Shown piece by piece: positions 58,128-64,000 of a stretch of 64,000 nucleotides of DNA. The position numbers and the translations under genes are program-made. Position 1 is the first letter of the stretch; each line of letters begins with the position of its first letter. The notes under the pieces are model-generated. The model was not told the DNA's origin. It saw nothing but the letters and a program-made list of their open reading frames with translations, and made no database searches. The stretch is from Fusobacterium massiliense (lineage in GTDB: Bacteria > Fusobacteriota > Fusobacteriia > Fusobacteriales > Fusobacteriaceae): the NCBI RefSeq assembly GCF_900095705.1, contig NZ_LT608324.1:1-64000 (forward strand), given 5' to 3'.

Positions 58128-58958
58128 TTATATTTTTATATCTCTACTTTCTATTACATCAAAACTCATTAAAGCTCCAAATACAAATGCAATCATAGGA
58201 TAAAATACTCCTATTCCTATACTAATTATATGCTTTAATATATTTGATTTTACATTTAAACCATCTAAAAAACCGTATATACATTTTATTCCATACCACA
58301 CAAATATAAATCTTGTTATATCTAATATATTTGCTGATATTATTGTACTTTCAATATTTAAAAATTGTTGTCCAAAAACTATAGCCATAAAAGGCAATAA
58401 CCAATAGCAAGATAAAGTCCAATGCTTATATGTATTAGCTCCTAATGAAAAAAATAAAAAAATATTTGCTAAGAATATATAACTAAATATGCTTGGGATT
58501 ATTGTAGCTTTTAATAAATCCATAGACATAATCACTTTTACTTCTGATACAAAATTACTATCCATTTTTTCTAACATATGTACTGCTGATTGCAAACTTG
58601 TAAATAAAAAATTTCTATCTATATACAAGTAAGCTAGCACTGCTCCAGAAGAAATCAATGACATTATAACTATCCTATCATAAGGTCCTATTCCTTTTAA
58701 TTGTAGCTTTGCAACAATTCTTAACAAAATTTCTGTTAAAAATGGAATAATAATATATAGTATCATTAATCTTATATTTATCAAACCTAGAACTATTAAG
58801 ACTAAAGCATTTACTAAACTTGCATATTTTCTACCATATATTCTTACTTTTGTTATTCTATAATACGGAACTAAATAGCTAAATACTGGCACTAAAAGGG
58901 ATATGAAAAAATATATAACTATCGTTGCTACTGATGAAATAAATTTTAAAATAGCCAT
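58128..58958 (-). CDS. DUF2232 (YybS-like) membrane protein
   Basis: A 276-residue protein with about eight hydrophobic segments and no recognisable catalytic motif. Its place directly before rplI and dnaB is the same as that of yybS, a DUF2232 protein, in Firmicutes, and its size and helix layout agree. The function is unknown. AAGGAGG precedes the ATG. Confidence 0.72.
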   Translation of the reverse strand: MAILKFISSVATIVIYFFISLLVPVFSYLVPYYRITKVRIYGRKYASLVNALVLIVLGLINIRLMILYIIIPFLTEILLRIVAKLQLKGIGPYDRIVIMSLISSGAVLAYLYIDRNFLFTSLQSAVHMLEKMDSNFVSEVKVIMSMDLLKATIIPSIFSYIFLANIFLFFSLGANTYKHWTLSCYWLLPFMAIVFGQQFLNIESTIISANILDITRFIFVWYGIKCIYGFLDGLNVKSNILKHIISIGIGVFYPMIAFVFGALMSFDVIESRDIKI

Positions 58959-58976
58959 TTTCCTCCTTAATTACAA

Positions 58977-60434
58977 TTAATTTCTTCCTGTAAGATAATT
59001 TTCTACATTTCTAAGAAATTCTTCTTCACTGTTTCTTTTATCTTTTTTTCTAGAATCTTTAGCCAATTCAAATTCTATATTTAAATTTGGTTCTTCAAAA
59101 AATTCTCTTATTATTACTGTGAAATCCTCTTTATATTCATTTGTTTCCATAGTTTCTTTTATAAAAGCCCACTTCGAATCTTCATAAATTATTGTTAGAA
59201 TATTATCTTCTATCTTATATGGACTAGCTCCCATTAAATATACTTTATAGTATATTGCATGAGAAACAGCACTTTCAAGAAAATCTTTCCAATTAGCTTT
59301 TACATCTGATAGACTTATTTTTACATTACTTTTCTTTGTTTTAGCCTCTTCATGTATTTGATATTTAGAGTCAGGCTCCGAAATGTATTTAACCTTAACT
59401 TCTTCTTTTTTAGGTTTTAATTTTTCTAAAATATCTGCTATTATAACATATCCTACAAGTTTTTTATCTTCTTCAAACTTAAATTTTCCTAAAACATCAT
59501 AAATTATAGATATTATTTTTAGCCCCTTATCTATATCAAGCATATTTTTTACAATACTATTTTTACAATATTTAGCAAAATCTTTAAAAAACAATTCTAA
59601 ATCAAAAGATTCAGATGATAATTTTTCTAATTCATCTATTATATCACATTCTTTTCCAACTAAAACTTTTTCTAAAAAGTTTTTTATTCTTGAACTAGGA
59701 GTTATGCCTAAAGTTTCTTCTGTAGTTTTTAAATCTATTTTTTCTCCGTTTGTTGCAACTATAAGTCTTTCCAAAATAGAAATTGAATCTCTCATACTTC
59801 CAGTTGCATTTTCATAGATTATTGGAAAGACTTCTTCTTCAGCACTAAAACCTTCTTCTTTTAAAATATATTCAAGTCTGTTTTTCATTTCTTCCAAACT
59901 TAAAGTTTTAAAATCATATCTTTGACATCTTGATATAATTGTAGGTAATATTTTATCTAATTCAGTAGTTGCCAATATAAATAAAACATGAGCAGGGGGC
60001 TCTTCTAAAGTCTTTAAAAGTGCATTGAATGCTTCTTTTGTTAGCATATGTGCTTCGTCTATTATATAGACTTTTTTTAATCCTTCAACAGGTTGATAAT
60101 TAATTTTTTCTTTTAAGTTTCTTATTTCTTCGATACTCCTATTTGAAGCAGCGTCTATTTCTATCAAGTCTGCAAATCTTCCTTCATTTATTGCTTGACA
60201 ATTTTTACATTCATTGCAAGGCTCTCCATCATCATGAAGATTTAAACAATTAACTCCTTTTGCTATTAATCTAGCTGTTGTTGTTTTCCCAACACCACGA
60301 GGTCCTGAAAAGAGATAAGCATGAGCCATAGAATTATTTTTTAAAGATAATTTTAAAGTCTTCACTATTTCATTTTCTCCAGAAATTTCAGAAAAATTAG
60401 CAGGTCTATATTTCCTATAAAGTGTTATATGCAT
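58977..60434 (-). CDS. dnaX: DNA polymerase III subunit gamma/tau
   Basis: A clamp-loader ATPase of 485 residues. Walker A GPRGVGKTTTAR is near residue 44, followed by zinc cysteines (CLNLHDDGEPCNECKNC). DEAHMLTKEAFNALLKTLEEPP carries Walker B (split after LTKE), and the sensor ISRCQRYDF includes the arginine finger. The C-terminal part is Lys/Glu-rich. No convincing programmed frameshift site was found. It lies 3 bases from the upstream regulator gene. Confidence 0.95.
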   Translation of the reverse strand: MHITLYRKYRPANFSEISGENEIVKTLKLSLKNNSMAHAYLFSGPRGVGKTTTARLIAKGVNCLNLHDDGEPCNECKNCQAINEGRFADLIEIDAASNRSIEEIRNLKEKINYQPVEGLKKVYIIDEAHMLTKEAFNALLKTLEEPPAHVLFILATTELDKILPTIISRCQRYDFKTLSLEEMKNRLEYILKEEGFSAEEEVFPIIYENATGSMRDSISILERLIVATNGEKIDLKTTEETLGITPSSRIKNFLEKVLVGKECDIIDELEKLSSESFDLELFFKDFAKYCKNSIVKNMLDIDKGLKIISIIYDVLGKFKFEEDKKLVGYVIIADILEKLKPKKEEVKVKYISEPDSKYQIHEEAKTKKSNVKISLSDVKANWKDFLESAVSHAIYYKVYLMGASPYKIEDNILTIIYEDSKWAFIKETMETNEYKEDFTVIIREFFEEPNLNIEFELAKDSRKKDKRNSEEEFLRNVENYLTGRN

Positions 60435-60437
60435 TTT

Positions 60438-61832
60438 CTACTCCAAATCATAATTATTCATCTTAGTTCTTAAAGTATTTCTTGTTATTCCCAATAACTC
60501 AGCCGTTTCAATTTTTTTACCATTTGTTATTTCCAACACTTGTTTTATTAGTTCTTTTTCAACTCTTGATATAACTTCATAATAGTAATCCGAATTTTTA
60601 TTATCCAATCTTAACTGCCCCAGTTCATTTTTAATAAGAGTTTCAAGTGAAATATTTCTTGCTTCTTCAGTCAAACTTAAAAGTTTTTCACCCATAACAT
60701 TTGGTGGTAAATCTTCTAGTAAAATACTTCCACCTCTTGCCATTGCAACTGCATATTTTATAGCATTTTTAAGTTCATTTACATTACCCGGCCAATCATA
60801 TCTCATTAGTTTTTTTAAGGCAACTTTACTAATTCCTTTTATATTCTTGTTCATCTCTTTATTACATTCGGCTATATAATGGTCTACAATAAAAGGAATA
60901 TCTTCTTTTCTTTCCCTTAAAGTAGGAATGTCTATTTCTAAAACCTTTAATTTTCTATAAAGTTCATCTATAAATAAACCTTTGCTTATTAATTCTTCTA
61001 AGTTGGCACTTGTCGATGCAATTATCCTCACAAAAGCATTAATAGGTTCTCCTGCCCCTAATCTAAAAAATTTATTCTCTTCTAGTAAAAATAGTATATT
61101 TGATTGCATTTCTAAGCTAAGAGATTCTACATTTGCTAAATGTAATATTCCTCCTTCAGCTTTTTCCAATTCTCCATATTGACTATATACTGCACCTTCA
61201 AAAGATCCTTTCTCATAACCAAATAGTTTTCTTTCAAGTAATGTTGATCTATAAGAATTACAATTTATACTTATAAGTGGTTTTTTATTTACAAAGCTAA
61301 ATTGGTGTATAGCTTTAGCAACACTAGTTTTACCAGTTCCTCTTTCTCCACTGACTAATACAGGAACAGAACTACTTGCTACCTTACCTATAACTTTATA
61401 TAAGTTTACCATTGCTTTACTACGACCTATTAATTTATCTCCCATTCCTATAGATTTATCAACTTTTTCTGCAAGTATTTTATTATCTTTTACAGATTTT
61501 TCAACAATTTTTACTATTTCTTCTTTTTTTTCTGGTTTTAAAATATAATCATAAGCACCAGCTTTAATACTTCCAGCTATAACTCCTAGATTAGATGTTT
61601 CCCCAAGTATAATAATGACAACTCTTTTTTGAATTTCTAATATTTTTGTAATTAAATTTATAAGTGCATCTTCCTTAGAATTTTTTTCATCAATCAAAAT
61701 TGCATCAAATTTCTTTGATTTTATTGCCTCCATAAAGTTTATAACATTATCGACAAATACTAATTCATTTTCAAAGTTATCTTCAAACTCCATTTTTAGA
61801 TCATTTTCTAGACGAAGACCTAATAATATCAT
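60438..61832 (-). CDS. NtrC-like AAA+ regulator with degenerate motifs
   Basis: A 464-residue protein with receiver-like (1-120), AAA+ (about 135-370) and Fis-type helix-turn-helix (ETAELLGITRNTLRTKM, about 445-461) parts. The receiver keeps Asp48 (AILIDEK) but lacks the N-terminal acidic pair. In the AAA+ domain Walker A is fine (GERGTGKT, about 162-169), but the GAFTGA loop reads GSFEGA (209-214), Walker B reads ILHLANVES (about 229-237) where LFLDEIGE is usual, and the arginine-finger segment reads FIDELYRKL. It may therefore be a DNA-binding regulator that does not drive sigma-54. It lies between tonB and dnaX. Confidence is high for the fold and low for activity. Confidence 0.82.
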   Translation of the reverse strand: MILLGLRLENDLKMEFEDNFENELVFVDNVINFMEAIKSKKFDAILIDEKNSKEDALINLITKILEIQKRVVIIILGETSNLGVIAGSIKAGAYDYILKPEKKEEIVKIVEKSVKDNKILAEKVDKSIGMGDKLIGRSKAMVNLYKVIGKVASSSVPVLVSGERGTGKTSVAKAIHQFSFVNKKPLISINCNSYRSTLLERKLFGYEKGSFEGAVYSQYGELEKAEGGILHLANVESLSLEMQSNILFLLEENKFFRLGAGEPINAFVRIIASTSANLEELISKGLFIDELYRKLKVLEIDIPTLRERKEDIPFIVDHYIAECNKEMNKNIKGISKVALKKLMRYDWPGNVNELKNAIKYAVAMARGGSILLEDLPPNVMGEKLLSLTEEARNISLETLIKNELGQLRLDNKNSDYYYEVISRVEKELIKQVLEITNGKKIETAELLGITRNTLRTKMNNYDLE

Positions 61833-61844
61833 TTTTCCTCCTTC

Positions 61845-62714
61845 CTATTTAAAATCAAAATTATAATCTAAATAAAAAGTCCCATTTACTGCTTTTCCAC
61901 CTTTTAGCAGCTCTACTCTCCAAGAACCCATAACCCTTTCAACTGCTGCATCTATCTCAGGAACACCACTACCATTAACTATCGAATAAGATAAAACATT
62001 CCCCATTTTATCAACCTTTAATTGTACTCTTATTTTCCCATGTTTTCCCGACTGTCTTGCACTTTGTGGAAACTCTGGCTTTCTATTTCTGTCACTCCAG
62101 TTCACTAAATAGCCCTTTTCAGATGTTCCCATCTTACTTCCAGATACTAATCCATTACTATAATTTACATTTTTTAATACTCTATCCACTACTTCTTCTG
62201 TTTCTGAAGATGGACTGTATCCACCATTAGGATTTCCAGCAATTTTAGGTTTTGATTGAGAAATTTGCTTTTTTAAATCGGCAAGTGATGGTTTCTTTTT
62301 TTCCACCTTTTCTTCTTTTGTTGTTTTTTCAATTTCTTTTTTTTCTTCTTTCTTTTTCTCTTCTTTTTTCTCAATTTCTATAGTCTTTTCTTCTTTAGAA
62401 ATTTGCTTTTCTTCCTTAGGTTGTTTTTCTGTTTTCTTTTCATTAGTAACTTCTTTTTCATCAATTTCTTTTTCAGTTTCAGCTTGTTCACCTTTTTTTT
62501 CTATGCTGGTTGCATCTAAATTTTGTTCTTTAGCATCTGCATTCTTTTCAGCTTTAAATTGAGTTGAAGCACCTGTTTCCATAGCAACTAAACCTATTTT
62601 TATTTCATCTGCTTGGGTTAAACTTTCATCTTTTTTATACACAGTAAGAGCAAATATTATAGCCACATTTATAGCAATTGATAAAACTAAACAAATTAAA
62701 TCATTTTTTTTCAT
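61845..62714 (-). CDS. tonB: TonB-family energy transducer
   Basis: A 289-residue inner-membrane protein. One N-terminal helix (LICLVLSIAINVAIIFAL) is followed by a long Lys/Glu-rich spacer (about 60-160) to cross the periplasm, then a C-terminal TonB domain with SARQSGKHGKIRVQLKVDK and YSIVNGSGVPEIDAAVERVM. It transmits force from ExbB-ExbD to outer-membrane receptors. The start is the ATG at 62714 with GGGTG before it. The exbD stop lies at the ribosome site. Confidence 0.93.
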   Translation of the reverse strand: MKKNDLICLVLSIAINVAIIFALTVYKKDESLTQADEIKIGLVAMETGASTQFKAEKNADAKEQNLDATSIEKKGEQAETEKEIDEKEVTNEKKTEKQPKEEKQISKEEKTIEIEKKEEKKKEEKKEIEKTTKEEKVEKKKPSLADLKKQISQSKPKIAGNPNGGYSPSSETEEVVDRVLKNVNYSNGLVSGSKMGTSEKGYLVNWSDRNRKPEFPQSARQSGKHGKIRVQLKVDKMGNVLSYSIVNGSGVPEIDAAVERVMGSWRVELLKGGKAVNGTFYLDYNFDFK

Positions 62715-62719
62715 TTTTA

Positions 62720-63160
62720 TCACCCATTTTTTATTGTGGTATCAATATTTATAGCACTTGCTCCTGCTTCTTTAAGTAAACTCATTATTTCTACAATAAA
62801 ACCATAATCTATACTCTTATCTGCTGATATTACTACATCTTTATTATCTGAAGCATTTAATTTGTCACTAACAAAATTTAAAAATTCTTCCAAAGTAACT
62901 TGTTCTTGATTATTTTTTGCTCCATCATCATATTTCACATATATATTTTTATCTTTATCTATAAGGATTTGAACTTCTTTTAAAGTACTTTTAGTTTTAG
63001 CAACAGTTGACTTTGGTAAGTCTATTTTAAAGGCTGCTGTATCATCAAAAGTAGTCGCCAACATAAAAAATATTAAAAGAAGAAACACTACATCTATAAG
63101 TGGAGTTATCTCAAGAATAAGGTCTCCCCCACTTCTTCTTTTTATTCTATCTATTTTCAT
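62720..63160 (-). CDS. exbD: Biopolymer transport protein ExbD
   Basis: A 146-residue protein with one N-terminal helix carrying the conserved aspartate (ITPLIDVVFLLLIFFML, about 18-34) needed for proton flow. A periplasmic domain follows (VVISADKSIDYGFIVEIMSLL). TAGGTAAAG precedes the ATG. It is part of exbB-exbD-tonB. Confidence 0.94.
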   Translation of the reverse strand: MKIDRIKRRSGGDLILEITPLIDVVFLLLIFFMLATTFDDTAAFKIDLPKSTVAKTKSTLKEVQILIDKDKNIYVKYDDGAKNNQEQVTLEEFLNFVSDKLNASDNKDVVISADKSIDYGFIVEIMSLLKEAGASAINIDTTIKNG

Positions 63161-63167
63161 ACTTTAC

Positions 63168-63779
63168 CTACTCTCTGAAATAATTTAATAACTCTGTTGA
63201 AGTTTTTTCTATATCACTTACTATCAAATCAATTCTTTTATTAAAATAGTTATAAAACATCATACAAGGAATGGCTACAATAAGCCCTCCTGCTGTTGTG
63301 TATAAAGCTTCAGAAATCCCTTTTGCAAGAACTGCTGCATCTCCTGTTCCATTTACTGATATTGAGTTAAAAGCAGTAATCATCCCTGTTACTGTTCCTA
63401 ATAAACCAAGTAAAGGAGATGTATGAGCTGCCATTGAAAGTAGCCACATATTTCTTTCTAATAATTTTATCTGTTCTATTGCTTTTTCCTTTCCTTTTTC
63501 TTCTAAAGCTGATAAACTTTCTTTATTTTCTTTATAACCATATACTAAAATATCTTTCAACACACTTGATGTCGATGATTTATTCGAGTTAAAATAAATT
63601 ATTGCCTCTTTAATTTTACCCTCTTTAATCATTTCTTTTACTTCAGATGGTAATTTTGTAAAATTACTTCTTTCTTTTAATATAAAATATGAAAATCTTT
63701 CTAAAACTGCATAAAGTCCAATTATCCCCATTAAAAGGATAACATACATCAGTGCTCCACCTGCATTAAGTATTTGCAT
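63168..63779 (-). CDS. exbB: ExbB/TolQ/MotA family proton channel
   Basis: A 203-residue protein with three helices: one near the N-terminus (LMYVILLMGIIGLYAVLERF) and two at about 110-175, where GLLGTVTGMITAFNSIS and YTTAGGLIVAIPCMMFYNYF carry the family signature. It forms the motor complex with ExbD and powers TonB. GAAAGGA lies before the ATG. Confidence 0.95.
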   Translation of the reverse strand: MQILNAGGALMYVILLMGIIGLYAVLERFSYFILKERSNFTKLPSEVKEMIKEGKIKEAIIYFNSNKSSTSSVLKDILVYGYKENKESLSALEEKGKEKAIEQIKLLERNMWLLSMAAHTSPLLGLLGTVTGMITAFNSISVNGTGDAAVLAKGISEALYTTAGGLIVAIPCMMFYNYFNKRIDLIVSDIEKTSTELLNYFRE

Positions 63780-63800
63780 TTCCTATCTTCCTTTCTTAAA

Positions 63801-64000
63801 CTAATTAAATAATTTATCCCAAAGTTTTTTGAAAAAAGATTTTTTTTCTACTCCTTCGGATAATTCTTCCACTAAATTTGCTGTATTTTCTTGATTGATT
63901 TTTATTTTATCTCCATTTTCTTTTAAATTTTCTCCAGAGATATTAACAGATGATGATTCTAAATTTTGATTTTTTAGTATCAATTCTTCTGTATCTATCT
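63801..64000 (-). CDS. C-terminal part of an unknown protein, cut by the window edge
   Basis: The reading frame is open from the right edge to a stop at 63801. A TTG at 63983 is in frame, but no stop lies between it and the edge, so this is probably the C-terminus of a longer protein. The visible 66 residues are rich in Asn, Glu, Lys and Ser and end FFKKLWDKLFN. It lies 21 bases before exbB, so it is probably in the same operon. The function cannot be judged. Confidence 0.6.
   Translation of the reverse strand, partial: IDTEELILKNQNLESSSVNISGENLKENGDKIKINQENTANLVEELSEGVEKKSFFKKLWDKLFN

Noticed and set aside
58977-60434. Programmed frameshift in dnaX at A-runs
   Set aside because: Runs of six or seven A are common in this AT-rich genome, and no stimulating hairpin or Shine-Dalgarno-like element was seen in the right place.

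Overview
The window is about 64 kb of a very AT-rich bacterial chromosome. The 16S rRNA sequence, the low GC, the gene content (SAM-riboswitch metF-metH, exbBD-tonB, OstA/LptD-type outer-membrane protein) and the style of the proteins fit the genus Fusobacterium, probably the F. nucleatum/periodonticum group. The species cannot be fixed from sequence reading alone. Most of the window is housekeeping DNA in long, tightly packed, mostly minus-strand operons. No CRISPR array, prophage or tRNA gene was seen.

Layout. 1-1.8 kb: a minus-strand 16S rRNA gene with a strong promoter. 1.8-5.2 kb: a small lipoprotein, then the envelope operon alr-popT(DUF368)-lgt. 5.4-7.0 kb: a purine-type permease plus phosphoribosyltransferase pair. 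7.2-10.9 kb: a secreted tannase-like esterase, azlCD, a thioredoxin-like protein and a hemolysin III family protein. 11.1-14.0 kb: an OLD-type ATPase/TOPRIM protein and a MATE exporter. 14.2-18.7 kb: metF-metH under a SAM-I riboswitch. 18.7-20.7 kb: groES-groEL under CIRCE. 20.9-31.8 kb: the operon plsX-fabH-fabD-acpP-fabF-rnc-radical SAM-rng-coaD-radA-disA. 32.1-35.3 kb: two cysteine-rich proteins around lysE-mnmA-mscL. 35.4-37.0 kb: a complete ISL3-family insertion sequence. 37.0-45.8 kb: yqeK-rnr-smpB-lptD-thrS. 46.1-49.3 kb: an ABC-F protein, a 72-residue unknown, ssb and a cobalamin adenosyltransferase. 49.4-54.9 kb: an NhaD/ArsB-type transporter with an EIIA-CBS partner, class I aldolase and htpG. 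55.0-64 kb: a run of at least ten genes, (partial)-exbB-exbD-tonB-NtrC-like regulator-dnaX-DUF2232-rplI-dnaB-U32.

The most striking non-genic signal is a dispersed, imperfectly palindromic repeat of about 76 bp, called here the 76-bp repeat (my label). About thirteen copies lie between genes, in both orientations, with a conserved AT-rich tail on one side. One copy's tail is split by the ISL3 element with a perfect 8-bp target duplication. Other copies are internally deleted. One shows paired changes in both arms that keep the hairpin.

Several proteins carry family folds with key motifs altered. The NtrC-like protein has lost receiver, Walker B and GAFTGA signatures. The OLD-like protein has an altered Walker B and H-loop but an intact TOPRIM. 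The ABC-F protein has one consensus and one degenerate ATP site. The RNase E/G lacks the zinc-link cysteines. A degenerate CIRCE upstream of htpG suggests HrcA control beyond groESL. These, with the repeat family, are the observations most worth following.
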